Of a DNA stretch of 64,000 nucleotides, positions 34,580 through 44,114 are shown piece by piece. The notes beneath the pieces were generated by a model, which did not search any database, had not been told where the DNA came from, and worked only from the letters and a program-made list of their open reading frames with translations. Both the position numbers and the translations under genes were made by a program. Numbering within the stretch: position 1 is the first letter of the stretch; each line of letters starts with the position of its first letter. This DNA is from Bacteroidales bacterium (lineage in GTDB: Bacteria > Bacteroidota > Bacteroidia > Bacteroidales > Bacteroidaceae), in contig SFKY01000005.1 in the NCBI GenBank assembly GCA_004554665.1, forward strand, positions 4,616 through 68,615. The letters are read 5' to 3'.

Positions 34580-36685
34580 ATGAGAAAAGCTATCAGTCTG
34601 CTTGTGCTGTGCCTGATGGGCATCCAGGCACTGGCCATCCAAGTTTCCGACACCTTCGCCGGATCCTCCACCATCGAGTACGCCAAGACCGAGGCCGTGC
34701 GCTTGGGCAACGCCCTCCAAGCCACCTCCGGCACAACCCACAAGCCGCTGTCGTTCACCTTCCGCTACAAGAAAGCCTATGCCGCGACCGGAACCTTTGC
34801 CTACAGCTGCAACCACAAGCTGCATGTCACCCTCACGGCGGCAGACCCCATCGGCATCTTGCACGCCCTCTACTCCTTTTGCGAGGATGCCGGTGTCATC
34901 TTCGACATTACCGGCACCACCCTGCCCGACCACGCAGACTGGAGCCATGTGGCCGGACGCAAGCGCGTGATTACGCCGCATGTGAGATGGCGCGGAATCA
35001 GACAGCATGTCAACTTCCCTATGGACATCTCGTCGTATCCCATCGGTCAGGTACGCACCTATCTCGAGAACATGGTACGCATGCGCTTCAACAAGCTCAC
35101 CATACACAACTATCCCATGCAGTGGTACGAGGAAGACGTGACCGGCGAGACCCACTATGCAGGCCAATTCTTCTATGGCAACAAGCACCATTTCGGCCAT
35201 GCTCCGTTCCTGAAACAGATAGCCACCCTCAACGATTCGATATTCTGCATCCCCGAGGCCGAAGCCGTGTACGATTCGCCCCACCAATGCAGTCAAGTGG
35301 CCATCCGCTGGATGCAACAGCTCATGCAAGAGGCCAAACGGCTCGGCCTGCGCATCCAGTTGTCGTTTGAACCGCGCACCTACACCGTGGAGCAGACGAC
35401 CCGGCTGGCCCGCAAGCTCATCGACACCTACCCACTGGTGGACGACCTGGAGCTGATGACCGAGGAGACGGGCGGATGGGGTGCCGCCTGCACCGACAAG
35501 GAGGTGACCAGCACGCTCACCCGATGGTTTGGTCCTGAGATTCTGGCCGACACGCTCGTGACGCGCGTCATTGCGCCACGCCAGAACGACCTCGCCTATC
35601 TCTACGCCCAGATCGGCACTATCCAAGCCACCATCCACCAGCTCGAAGCCGACCCCGACTTCGGCCCGGGCGGCCGCACCTTGAAGGCCGGCATCTACTG
35701 CAGCGTGGGCAAGTACATCGAAGCCGTCTACCACCTGGCCCGCCGCTCGCTTCCCGACCACTACATCGCTGTCATGCCCTCACACGGCAGCGAGGGCACC
35801 TCACAGGCTTTCGGCAGCTTTATCCGCACGCGCGAAGACCTCGCCCGCACCGAACTTTACTCATGGATAGAGTTTGACGGACTGATGTACCAGCAGCAGA
35901 ATGCCATCCACGGCATCGGTACCCTGCTCCAACAGATGGACAGCCTCAACAACGGTGCCCAGTTGCACTCGCTCCTGTTCAACCACTGGCGCACGGCAGA
36001 AAACCGCACCACCTTCCGATACGCCGCGGAGACCACCCTCGGCCCCACTGTGATGCCCGACCCCTTCTACCGTGCCTATGCCACCCGGTTGGGCATAGCC
36101 GATACCGACACGTATGGCCGCGCCATGCACCTCATAGACCAAGCCGACCAGTTCTCCAAAGACAAACTCGGCAACATCGGATTCTGCTGGGTGGGCGCAT
36201 GGCGCAACGGCGGTTCCTATACGTGGATGAATCCCGACCACATAGCCCACTGCTCACAGCTCTACGTGCAGGCCGGCAAGCTGATAGCCAAGCTCTATGG
36301 CGAGGCCGCCACATCCCCGGCACGCTCCTACCTCGAACTGTTGGGCAACCGTGTGCTCTGTTCCTCGCTCTATATGGATGCCTTCCGCGAGGCTACCGCC
36401 ATCCGCACCATCCACAAGGATGCCGATGGGCAGGTGCCGCCCGAAGAACGACAAAGGGCTGTGGAAATCTGCAACCATGCGCTGCTGGGATTTGAGCGAT
36501 ACATGCAGACCTACGCCCGCCTGCTGCCTGACAGAGGCAGCGAAGGCACCGTCATGAGCGTATGGTTCTCGCCCATGCGCGGCCTGCGCATCCTCCGCAG
36601 CCAATGGGGCGGCACACCGCTCGACGAACCCGCCCACAGCGACCGCCCGCTCGACGAACCGCCGCTTCCCATCTTCTATGAGTGA
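34580..36685 (+). CDS. secreted glycosidase-like protein, family not assigned
   Basis: 701 residues with a signal peptide (MRKAISLLVLCLMGIQALA). Residues about 25-125 resemble the alpha/beta N-terminal domain shared by GH20, GH67 and related enzymes (LTAADPIGILHALYSFCEDA). A TIM-barrel-like region follows (RWRGIRQHVNFPMD; MVRMRFNKLTIHNY; LRIQLSFEPRTY; MTEETGGWG), then a helical C-terminal domain. The catalytic residues cannot be fixed, although the Glu pair in MTEETGG is a candidate. It may be a divergent alpha-glucuronidase or hexosaminidase-like enzyme. The tail repeats PLDEP twice. Confidence 0.75.
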   Translation: MRKAISLLVLCLMGIQALAIQVSDTFAGSSTIEYAKTEAVRLGNALQATSGTTHKPLSFTFRYKKAYAATGTFAYSCNHKLHVTLTAADPIGILHALYSFCEDAGVIFDITGTTLPDHADWSHVAGRKRVITPHVRWRGIRQHVNFPMDISSYPIGQVRTYLENMVRMRFNKLTIHNYPMQWYEEDVTGETHYAGQFFYGNKHHFGHAPFLKQIATLNDSIFCIPEAEAVYDSPHQCSQVAIRWMQQLMQEAKRLGLRIQLSFEPRTYTVEQTTRLARKLIDTYPLVDDLELMTEETGGWGAACTDKEVTSTLTRWFGPEILADTLVTRVIAPRQNDLAYLYAQIGTIQATIHQLEADPDFGPGGRTLKAGIYCSVGKYIEAVYHLARRSLPDHYIAVMPSHGSEGTSQAFGSFIRTREDLARTELYSWIEFDGLMYQQQNAIHGIGTLLQQMDSLNNGAQLHSLLFNHWRTAENRTTFRYAAETTLGPTVMPDPFYRAYATRLGIADTDTYGRAMHLIDQADQFSKDKLGNIGFCWVGAWRNGGSYTWMNPDHIAHCSQLYVQAGKLIAKLYGEAATSPARSYLELLGNRVLCSSLYMDAFREATAIRTIHKDADGQVPPEERQRAVEICNHALLGFERYMQTYARLLPDRGSEGTVMSVWFSPMRGLRILRSQWGGTPLDEPAHSDRPLDEPPLPIFYE

Positions 36686-36761
36686 GACCGCCGTAACCTC
36701 CTGCGTACATGATTTTAAGCAATTTAAGGTAAAATAATTTCGCACGCTCGGATATTATCCG

Positions 36762-36769
36762 TACATTTG
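36762..36769 (+). promoter_or_regulatory. -7 box of the DUF4294 gene
   Basis: TACATTTG lies only 6 bases before the ATG at 36776. Transcription would start at or next to the start codon, implying a leaderless or nearly leaderless message. Upstream TTTC at 20-base spacing is a weak -33. Confidence 0.55.
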
Positions 36770-36775
36770 CGCCCG

Positions 36776-37426
36776 ATGAACGGCATCAAACAGATTATAA
36801 TAGGTGTATGGGCGCTCTGCATGGCGCTGCCCCTGTCGGCACAGACACATACCGACAAGGGCATGAAGCCCGAAGACAGACGGGTGGACATGCAGCGTGC
36901 CACCTTCGAGCCGTCGGTCAAGGTGGGCAAGGTGCTGCTGGGCACCGACTCTATCCAATACGTGGAGCTCAACAACATCTACGTCTACCCCACACCCACC
37001 TTCAAGAACGAGCGGCAGCGGGCCAAGTACAACAGGCTGGTGTACAACATCAAGAAGGTGCTGCCCATCGCCAAGGAGTGCCGTGCCATCATCCTCGAAA
37101 CTTACGACTATCTGGAGACTTTGCCCAACAAGGAGGCACGCGACCGGCACATGAAGCGCGTGGAGCAAAGCATCAAGGAGGAATACACACCCCGCATGAA
37201 GAAACTGACCTACCAGCAGGGCAAGCTCCTCATCAAACTCATCTACCGCGAGTGCAACTCGTCGTCTTACAACCTCATCCAAGCCTTTTTCGGACAAGCC
37301 CGTGCCGGCGTGTACCAAGCCTTTGCCTGGCTCTTCGGTGCCAGCCTACGCAAGGAGTACGACCCTAACGGCGTAGACCGCCTCACCGAGCGCATTGTGC
37401 GGCAGATAGAGAGCGGCCAGTTGTAA
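36776..37426 (+). CDS. DUF4294 family secreted protein
   Basis: 216 residues. A signal peptide (MNGIKQIIIGVWALCMALPLSAQ) precedes a beta strand (YVELNNIYVYPTPTF) and the DUF4294 core of basic helices (NERQRAKYNRLVYNIKKVLP), found across Bacteroidales. The function of the family is unknown. The start is set by the signal peptide and by the -7 box 6 bases upstream. Confidence 0.87.
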   Translation: MNGIKQIIIGVWALCMALPLSAQTHTDKGMKPEDRRVDMQRATFEPSVKVGKVLLGTDSIQYVELNNIYVYPTPTFKNERQRAKYNRLVYNIKKVLPIAKECRAIILETYDYLETLPNKEARDRHMKRVEQSIKEEYTPRMKKLTYQQGKLLIKLIYRECNSSSYNLIQAFFGQARAGVYQAFAWLFGASLRKEYDPNGVDRLTERIVRQIESGQL

Positions 37427-37460
37427 CCACCCTCACTCCCAACCTCCACCGTTGCGCATC

Positions 37461-37520
37461 GTAAACGTGGCATTTAGCCATCGTAAATGCCATGATTAGC
37501 GCCGTAAAGATGGCATTTAC
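37461..37520. repeat. 17-bp unit repeat array, copy 4 (three units)
   Basis: Units at 37461 (GTAAACGTGGCATTTAG), 37483 (GTAAATGCCATGATTAG, inverted) and 37504 (GTAAAGATGGCATTTAC), spacing 22 and 21. The first two form an 11-bp stem with a 7-base loop. Confidence 0.8.
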
Positions 37521-37570
37521 CCCAAATCAGTGTTTCATTGGAAAGAGTGATTTACATTTCTTACTGACAG

Positions 37571-37636
37571 ATTTAGGGTGTATTGTGCCCTCACCCTACC
37601 CCTCTCCCACGGGGCGAGGGCACAATACACCTAAAT
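37571..37636. repeat. long inverted repeat (21-bp stem)
   Basis: 37571-37592 pairs with 37616-37636 with one bulged base. The loop is C-rich (CCCTACCCCTCTCCC). The left arm and loop contain the reverse complement of the GGGTAGGGTGAGGGCAC type of motif seen twice at about 17580-17620. It may act as a terminator for the DUF4294 gene, though no T tract follows. Confidence 0.65.
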
Positions 37637-37757
37637 CAGTCTATACGAAATGTCTATAACCATTTTCTAATGAACTTATCTGAGGGTTAAAAATTGGTCA
37701 AAATGACAGCAATGGTGGACAAGTGAGGCAGAAAAAACGATAAAAGTGGTTGTAATT

Positions 37758-37789
37758 TTTTGAAATACAAGTATTTTCATGTAATTTTG
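37758..37789 (+). promoter_or_regulatory. promoter of the epimerase gene
   Basis: TTTG (37758-37761) and TAATTTTG (37782-37789), spacer 20 bases. The ATG at 37818 lies 28 bases after the -7 box; the ATG at 37800 would sit almost on the transcription start. Confidence 0.7.
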
Positions 37790-37817
37790 CAAGCTAAATA
37801 TGAATGAATCACCATCA

Positions 37818-38813
37818 ATGAAGATACTTGTAACGGGTGCGAGCGGCTTTATCGGCAGTTTTATCGTCGAAGAAGCGCTCCGACGAGGCATGGAAACATG
37901 GGCGGCCGTACGCCCATCGAGCTCCAGACGCTATCTCGCAGACCCGCGCATCCATTTCATATCACTCGATTTCTCTTCGCAGAAAAACATAGAGGAGGCG
38001 CTGGCCGACCACCACTTCGACTACGTGGTGCATGCAGCCGGCCTGACCAAGAGCCTGCATCCCGAAGACTTCTACGAGGTCAACACCGAGGGAACCAAGC
38101 GGTTGGTCAAAGCGCTGCTCAACCTGCAGATGCCCATCCACAAGTTTGTGTACCTGAGTTCGCTCAGCGTATTTGGCGCCATCAAGGAGCAGCAGCCTTA
38201 TCAGGAGATTACAGAGGACGACTTCCCGAAACCTAACACCGCCTATGGCAAGAGCAAGCTCAAGGCAGAGCGCTTCATCGAGTCCATAGGCAACAGTTTC
38301 CCCTACGTGATCCTGCGCCCCACAGGCGTTTACGGCCCCAGGGAGAAAGACTATTTCCTCATGGCCAAGTCTATCAAGGGCCATCTGGACTTCTCGGTGG
38401 GTTTCAAGCGCCAAGACATCACCTTCGTCTATGTCAAGGACCTGGTGCAGGCCATCTTCCTCACCTTCGACCACGGCATGAACGGGCGCAAGTATTTCCT
38501 CAGCGACGGTAAGGTGTACCAGTCGAGCGACTTCAGCCGCCTTATCCGCAGGGCACTGGGACATCCGTGGTGGATACGCATCAAGGCACCCGTGTGGCTG
38601 CTGCATATCGTGACCACGTGTGGCGAGTGGGCAAGCCGCATGACGGGCAAGGTGACCGCGCTCAACAACGACAAGTACCATATCCTGCGCCAACGCAACT
38701 GGCGTTGCAACGTAGAGCCGGCTATGGACGAACTGGGGTATCATCCACACTACGACCTGGAGCGCGGTGTGGCAGAGACCATCAGCTGGTATAAACAAGA
38801 AGGGTGGCTGTAG
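37818..38813 (+). CDS. NAD-dependent epimerase/dehydratase (extended SDR)
   Basis: 331 residues. The nucleotide-binding GASGFIGSFIVE motif begins at residue 7, the active-site YGKSK is in TAYGKSKLKAERF, and HAAGLTKSLHP matches the extended short-chain dehydrogenase fold. Typical substrates are nucleotide sugars or steroid-like alcohols. It is followed 28 bases later by a PAP2 phosphatase and then miaB, so it may be the first gene of an operon. Substrate unknown. Confidence 0.9.
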   Translation: MKILVTGASGFIGSFIVEEALRRGMETWAAVRPSSSRRYLADPRIHFISLDFSSQKNIEEALADHHFDYVVHAAGLTKSLHPEDFYEVNTEGTKRLVKALLNLQMPIHKFVYLSSLSVFGAIKEQQPYQEITEDDFPKPNTAYGKSKLKAERFIESIGNSFPYVILRPTGVYGPREKDYFLMAKSIKGHLDFSVGFKRQDITFVYVKDLVQAIFLTFDHGMNGRKYFLSDGKVYQSSDFSRLIRRALGHPWWIRIKAPVWLLHIVTTCGEWASRMTGKVTALNNDKYHILRQRNWRCNVEPAMDELGYHPHYDLERGVAETISWYKQEGWL

Positions 38814-38841
38814 GCCGTCCCGAGAAACATCGGATTAGGTT

Positions 38842-39828
38842 TTGAAGCAGATTATCGACATTTTCAAGATAGAGAAGAAGCCCCATAGGGGACTGATGGC
38901 ATTCGAATGGGTGGTCATGGGCTATCTCGCGCTCACGCTCCTCATCGTTCTCTTTGCCTATACCAAGATAGAGAATCCCGAATCCATGATTTGGGGGCGC
39001 GCACGGGTCGTGGCCATGACAGCAGCCCTGTGGGCAGTGTACCGCCTTGTGCCGTGCCGGTTTACCATGATGGTGAGGGTGGTGGCACAGATCTCACTGC
39101 TGGCATGGTGGTACCCCGACACGTACGAGATCAACCGCCTGCTGCCCAACCTCGACCACCATTTCGCGGCCTGGGAGCAAGCCCTGTTTGGCTGTCAGCC
39201 GGCCCTGATATTTGCAGCACGATGGCCGTCGGTCGTAGTGAGCGAACTGATGAGCCTGGGCTATGCCGCGTACTATCCGCTGATAGGAGTGGTGGTCTTC
39301 GCGTACTTCTTCCGGCACTACGAGGAGTTCACGCAGTGCGCGTTTGTCATCATCGCCTCGTTCTTCGCCTATTACATCGTCTTCGACGTGCTTCCGGTGG
39401 TGGGCCCCACCTTTTATTATAAGGCGGTAGGGCTCGACCAGATTGCCCGGGGGGCGTTTCCCGCTCTGGGCGACTATTTCAACCATCACCAAGACTGTCT
39501 CCCCACCCCGGGATATACTGACGGCCTGTTCTATCACTTGGTAGAAGATGCCAAAGCGGCCGGCGAGCGCCCCACCGCAGCGTTTCCCAGCTCACACGTG
39601 GGGGTCTCCACGGTGTGCATGATGCTGCTCTGGCGGGTGCGCAGCTACCGCCTGTGCTGGTGTCTCATGCCCATCTATGTGCTGCTCTGCCTGGCCACGG
39701 TCTACATACAGGCCCACTACGTGATCGATGCATTGGCCGGACTGGTATCGGGCGTGGCCCTGTATCACGCCACAATGGCGGCTGCCAAAGCATGGCAGCA
39801 TCCCTCCCACACGAAACATCATTCCTAA
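38842..39828 (+). CDS. PAP2-family membrane phosphatase
   Basis: 328 residues with about six hydrophobic segments. The PAP2 signature is split: SSHVGVS with His252 and AHYVIDALAG with His292. A TTG start at 38842 is the best upstream choice; the next ATG is at 38896. The family dephosphorylates lipid phosphates or transfers head groups, including undecaprenyl pyrophosphate, phosphatidylglycerol phosphate and inositol phosphorylceramide. Which one applies here is unknown. Ends 4 bases before miaB. Confidence 0.85.
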   Translation: MKQIIDIFKIEKKPHRGLMAFEWVVMGYLALTLLIVLFAYTKIENPESMIWGRARVVAMTAALWAVYRLVPCRFTMMVRVVAQISLLAWWYPDTYEINRLLPNLDHHFAAWEQALFGCQPALIFAARWPSVVVSELMSLGYAAYYPLIGVVVFAYFFRHYEEFTQCAFVIIASFFAYYIVFDVLPVVGPTFYYKAVGLDQIARGAFPALGDYFNHHQDCLPTPGYTDGLFYHLVEDAKAAGERPTAAFPSSHVGVSTVCMMLLWRVRSYRLCWCLMPIYVLLCLATVYIQAHYVIDALAGLVSGVALYHATMAAAKAWQHPSHTKHHS

Positions 39829-39832
39829 ATAT

Positions 39833-41173
39833 ATGAAACAACTATATATAGAGACCTACGGCTGCCAGATGAACGTGGCAGACTCGGAGGTGGTGGCCTC
39901 CATCATGCAGATGGCCGGCTACGAGCTGTGCGATGACGAGACCCTGGCCGATGCCATCTTTCTCAATACGTGCAGCATACGCGAGAATGCGGAGAACAAG
40001 ATCTACAACAGGCTCGACACCCTGCATGCGGAGCGCAAAAAGGGGCGGAAGCTGATACTGGGCGTGCTGGGATGTATGGCCGAGCGCGTGAAGGAAGACT
40101 TAATCAACAACCACTATGCCAACCTGGTGTGTGGGCCAGACAGCTATCTCAACCTGCCCGACATGATCGCGCAGTGCGAGCTGGGACAAAACGCCATCAA
40201 CATCGAACTGTCTAAGACCGAGACTTACCGCAACGTGATTCCGCAAAGGATAGGAGGCAACCGCGTAAGCGGATTCGTGAGCATCATGCGCGGATGCAAC
40301 AACTTCTGCCACTACTGCATCGTGCCCTACACACGGGGCCGCGAGCGGTCGAGAGACGTAGAGAGCATCCTCCGCGAGGTGGCCGACCTGCACGACAAGG
40401 GTTTCAAAGAGGTGACACTGCTGGGACAGAACGTCAACTCGTATGGACTCTCGCCATCTGGAAAGCGTGAACCGGGCTCCACCTCGTTTGCCGAACTGCT
40501 GCGCATGGTAGCCCGTGCGGTGCCCGACATGCGCGTGCGCTTCACCACGTCCAATCCTGAGGATATGACAGAGGACATCCTGCACGCCATTGCCGAGGAG
40601 CCCAATCTCTGCCACCATATCCACTTCCCCGTACAGAGCGGTTCGGACAAGGTGCTGCGGCTCATGAACCGCAAATATACCCGCGAGGACTATCTGGAGA
40701 AGATTGCTGCCATCCGCCGCATCATCCCCGACTGCGGCATCACCACCGACATCTTTGTGGGATACCACGATGAGACCGACGAGGATCACCAGCTCACGCT
40801 CTCTCTGGTGCGCGAGGTGGGTTTCGACAGTGCTTTCATGTTCAAATATTCGGAGAGGCCGGGCACGTATGCGGCCAAGCATCTGCCTGACAATGTGTCT
40901 GAGGAAGTGAAGATAGCCCGCCTCAACGAACTGATACACCTGCAGACCGAGGTAAGCACCCTCCAGAACCGCAAGGACGAGGGCAAGGAGTTTGATGTGC
41001 TCATCGAGAGCTACAGCAAGCGCAGCCGGGAGCAGCTGATGGGTCGCACGCCGCAAAACAAGGCCGTGGTGCTCGACAAGGGGAGCCACCATATCGGCGA
41101 CACCGTGAGGGTGCGCATCACCGGAAGCACCAGCGCCACGCTGTTTGGCGTGGAAGTTGGGCGTAAAGACTAA
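39833..41173 (+). CDS. miaB: tRNA-2-methylthio-N6-dimethylallyladenosine synthase
   Basis: 446-residue radical SAM methylthiotransferase modifying A37 of tRNA. It has the UPF0004 domain (YIETYGCQMNVADSE at the start, NTCSIRENAE), the radical SAM cluster cysteines 155, 159 and 162 (CNNFCHYC), and a C-terminal TRAM domain (about 375-446). The start at 39833 gives the canonical N-terminus; the frame opens 35 codons earlier inside the PAP2 gene. Confidence 0.96.
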   Translation: MKQLYIETYGCQMNVADSEVVASIMQMAGYELCDDETLADAIFLNTCSIRENAENKIYNRLDTLHAERKKGRKLILGVLGCMAERVKEDLINNHYANLVCGPDSYLNLPDMIAQCELGQNAINIELSKTETYRNVIPQRIGGNRVSGFVSIMRGCNNFCHYCIVPYTRGRERSRDVESILREVADLHDKGFKEVTLLGQNVNSYGLSPSGKREPGSTSFAELLRMVARAVPDMRVRFTTSNPEDMTEDILHAIAEEPNLCHHIHFPVQSGSDKVLRLMNRKYTREDYLEKIAAIRRIIPDCGITTDIFVGYHDETDEDHQLTLSLVREVGFDSAFMFKYSERPGTYAAKHLPDNVSEEVKIARLNELIHLQTEVSTLQNRKDEGKEFDVLIESYSKRSREQLMGRTPQNKAVVLDKGSHHIGDTVRVRITGSTSATLFGVEVGRKD

Positions 41174-41189
41174 AAATTTTTTTCGCTCG

Positions 41190-41221
41190 CTTGCTTTTTC
41201 CGCATAAATAGTATATATTTG
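41190..41221 (+). promoter_or_regulatory. promoter of the MsbA-like gene
   Basis: CTTG (41190-41193) and TATATTTG (41214-41221) with a 20-base spacer. The ATG at 41229 is 7 bases after the -7 box, so the message is nearly leaderless. Confidence 0.6.
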
Positions 41222-41228
41222 CAACATT

Positions 41229-43058
41229 ATGAAAGAATTCCTACAAATCCTAAAGCGGTACATCCCACCCTACAAGCGGTATCTGGTGGGGTCGGTCGTG
41301 TTCAATATCCTCGCTGCCATCCTGAACATATTCTCGTTTGCCGCCATCATCCCCATCCTGCAGATTCTGTTCGACACGGATGGGCATGCCACATCCACCC
41401 AGCTCATGCCTTGGGACTGGGATAACCTGAAAGATGTGCTGGCCAACAATGCCGACTACTACGTGCGGGAACTCATTGCGTGGACCAACCCCGTCACCAC
41501 GCTGCTGCTGATCGGATTGATTCTCACTTTCATGACCTTCCTCAAGACGGGGGCCTACTTCCTCGCCTCGGCGGCCATCATCCCCATGCGCACCGGCGTG
41601 GTAAGGGACATCAGAAACCAACTGTACAAGAAAATCACTACCCTCTCGCTCGGCTTCTTCAGCGAAGAGCGCAAGGGAGACATCATCGCCCGTATGAGCG
41701 GTGACGTGCAGGAGATAGAAAACAGTATCATGGCATGGATAGACATGCTGATCAAGAATCCTATCCTCATCCTCTTCTACTTCGGAGCCCTCATCTTCAT
41801 CTCCTGGAAACTCACGCTCTTCACCCTCTGCTTCGTGCCGCTCTTCGGATGGTTCATGGGCATGGTGGGACGCAAGCTCAAGGCCAACAGTGTGAAAGTG
41901 CAAGCCCTCTGGAGCGACACCATGAGCCAAGTGGAGGAAACGCTCGGCGGACTGCGTATCATCAAGGCGTTCTGCGCCGAGGCGAAGATGAACCGCCGTT
42001 TCAACCGTACCAACAGCAGTTATCGCGACCAACTGGCCCGTGTGCAGATACGGCAGCAGGCCGCCCATCCTATGAGCGAGTTTCTGGGCACGCTCATGAT
42101 TGTCATCGTACTCTGGTTTGGCGGCATCATGGTGCTGCGGAGCCACGTCATGTCGGGCCCGACATTCATCTATTACTTGGTGATGCTCTACTCCATCATC
42201 AACCCACTCAAGGATTTCTCCAAGGCCGGATACAATATCCCCAAGGGACTGGCGAGCATGGAACGCATCGACAGGATACTCAATGCCGAGAACGCGATAC
42301 AGGAATGTGAGCATCCTGTACACATCAGCAGTCTGGAACACGACATCGAGTTCCGCCACGTATCATTCAAGTACGAGCAGCAGTGGATCTTACGCGACAT
42401 CAACCTCGTCATCCCCAAGGGCAAGACCATCGCCATCGTGGGCCAGAGCGGCTCTGGCAAGTCCACCATGCTCGATCTCATCCCCCGATACTACGATGTG
42501 CAGGAGGGCGAGGTGCTGATAGACGGCATCAATATCAAGGACCTGGGCATACACGACCTGCGGCAGCTCATCGGCAACGTGAACCAGGAGGCTATCCTGT
42601 TCAACGACTCGTTTTACAACAACATCACTTTCGGCGTGGAGAACACCACGCGCGAGGAAGTGGAGCGGGCGGCCAAGATTGCCAACGCCTATGAGTTTAT
42701 CACCGAATCGGAACACGGATTCGACACCAATATCGGTGACCGCGGTGGCCGCTTGAGTGGTGGCCAACGCCAGCGTGTGAGCATCGCACGAGCCATCCTC
42801 AAGAATCCTCCTATCCTTATCCTTGACGAAGCTACCTCAGCACTCGACACGGAGAGCGAACGGCTCGTGCAGGAGGCGCTGGAACGACTGATGAAGACGC
42901 GCACCACCATCGCCGTAGCCCACCGCCTGTCGACCATCAAGAGCGCCGACGAGATATGTGTGCTGCACGAAGGCCACATCGTGGAGCGCGGCACACACGA
43001 GGAACTGCTCCAGACCAACGGATACTATAAGAAACTGCACGATATGCAGCAGGTTTAA
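41229..43058 (+). CDS. ABC exporter, MsbA-like (fused permease and ATPase)
   Basis: 609 residues. Six membrane helices (about 20-330) are fused to an ATPase with Walker A GQSGSGKST at 405-413, signature LSGGQ from residue 509 and Walker B ILILDEATSALD. In Bacteroidetes such half-transporters carry lipid A or other lipids across the inner membrane. The next gene is an LpxL-like acyltransferase, which supports a lipid A role. A nearly leaderless promoter stands just upstream. Confidence 0.92.
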   Translation: MKEFLQILKRYIPPYKRYLVGSVVFNILAAILNIFSFAAIIPILQILFDTDGHATSTQLMPWDWDNLKDVLANNADYYVRELIAWTNPVTTLLLIGLILTFMTFLKTGAYFLASAAIIPMRTGVVRDIRNQLYKKITTLSLGFFSEERKGDIIARMSGDVQEIENSIMAWIDMLIKNPILILFYFGALIFISWKLTLFTLCFVPLFGWFMGMVGRKLKANSVKVQALWSDTMSQVEETLGGLRIIKAFCAEAKMNRRFNRTNSSYRDQLARVQIRQQAAHPMSEFLGTLMIVIVLWFGGIMVLRSHVMSGPTFIYYLVMLYSIINPLKDFSKAGYNIPKGLASMERIDRILNAENAIQECEHPVHISSLEHDIEFRHVSFKYEQQWILRDINLVIPKGKTIAIVGQSGSGKSTMLDLIPRYYDVQEGEVLIDGINIKDLGIHDLRQLIGNVNQEAILFNDSFYNNITFGVENTTREEVERAAKIANAYEFITESEHGFDTNIGDRGGRLSGGQRQRVSIARAILKNPPILILDEATSALDTESERLVQEALERLMKTRTTIAVAHRLSTIKSADEICVLHEGHIVERGTHEELLQTNGYYKKLHDMQQV

Positions 43059-43082
43059 GTGCGCCCAAAAGCTGTTCCTGTC

Positions 43083-44057
43083 ATGAAGATATTATACCAT
43101 TGTCTATACAGTGCGCTCTATCTGCTGTCGCTCTTGCCGCTTTGGGTGCTATACAGGGTGTCAGACATCTTCTATCTCCTCGCCTACCATGTGGTAGGCT
43201 ACCGCACCAAGCTGGTACGGCGACATCTTACCGACTCGTTTCCCGACAAGACGGCGCAAGAGATCGCTGCCATTGAGCGCGGCTTCTACCATTGGTTCTG
43301 CGACTATATGATAGAGACCATCAAACTGATGTCCATGAGCCGCCAGCAGATGATGCGCCGCATGCAGTTTAAGGGCACAGAGCAGATAGACGAGTGCGTA
43401 GCCCGCGGACAGTCATGCGGTGTCTATCTGGGTCATTATTGCAACTGGGAGTGGATTACCTCACTCCCGCTGTGGGTATCGCCGTCGGGACAGTGTACGC
43501 AAATCTATCACGTGCTCGAAAACCCGTGGTTCGACCGCCTGTTTGTGCGCCTCCGCTCCCGCTTCGGGTCGGTCAGCATTCCCATGGCCGAGACCTTGCG
43601 CCGCATCGCCCAGTACCGCAAGGAGGGACAGCCCATTGTCATGGGATACATCTCTGACCAGGTTCCGTTCTGGAACAACATCCACCACTGGTTAGACTTC
43701 CTGCACCATGATACGCCTGTGCTGACCGGCACCGAGAAACTGATGCGCGGCACTGGGCAAGCCGTTTTTTATGCCGATATCCGCCGTCCGCGCCGTGGTT
43801 ACTACGAGTGTACGATGATTCCGATAGAGATGCATCCCGAACAGACGCAAGAATGGCAGCTCACCGATACCTACTTCCGACTGCTCGAGACGTCCATCCG
43901 CCGCCAGCCAGCCTGTTACCTGTGGACACACAACCGCTGGAAGCGCACCCGTGAAGAATACAATCTGCGTTACGACCCCGAGACAGGGCGCGTGAACATG
44001 ACTGACAGCGTGGAGGAACTGCGGCGCAAGAAAGGCTTGGACGACCCCAAATCATAA
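43083..44057 (+). CDS. LpxL/HtrB-like lipid A acyltransferase
   Basis: 324 residues from the ATG at 43083; a GTG start at 43059 would add eight residues. An N-terminal membrane segment (LYSALYLLSLLPLWVLYRV) precedes the acyltransferase domain with catalytic His118 and Glu123 in GHYCNWEW. This family adds secondary acyl chains to lipid A. Its place behind the MsbA-like exporter fits. The chain length donated cannot be inferred. Confidence 0.9.
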   Translation: MKILYHCLYSALYLLSLLPLWVLYRVSDIFYLLAYHVVGYRTKLVRRHLTDSFPDKTAQEIAAIERGFYHWFCDYMIETIKLMSMSRQQMMRRMQFKGTEQIDECVARGQSCGVYLGHYCNWEWITSLPLWVSPSGQCTQIYHVLENPWFDRLFVRLRSRFGSVSIPMAETLRRIAQYRKEGQPIVMGYISDQVPFWNNIHHWLDFLHHDTPVLTGTEKLMRGTGQAVFYADIRRPRRGYYECTMIPIEMHPEQTQEWQLTDTYFRLLETSIRRQPACYLWTHNRWKRTREEYNLRYDPETGRVNMTDSVEELRRKKGLDDPKS

Positions 44058-44091
44058 GTGCCAAGGCCAGCCCTTTTGGCAGCCTTGGCAC
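44058..44091. terminator. hairpin between convergent genes
   Basis: GTGCCAAGGC (44058-44067) pairs with GCCTTGGCAC (44082-44091). It starts right after the acyltransferase stop and lies 24 bases from the stop of the convergent fucosyltransferase gene. Confidence 0.75.
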
Positions 44092-44114
44092 CTGTTATTT
44101 ATCCTTTTTCCTAC

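Larger units (their letters stand above)
37427..37817. other. intergenic region with repeat array and long hairpin
   Basis: Contains the repeat array at 37461-37520, the 21-bp hairpin at 37571-37636, an AT-rich tract, and the promoter at 37758-37789. No gene is visible. Confidence 0.6.

Noticed and set aside
39728..39832. Longer miaB N-terminus
   Set aside because: The extra 35 codons overlap the PAP2 gene and have no counterpart in MiaB; the ATG at 39833 gives the canonical start.
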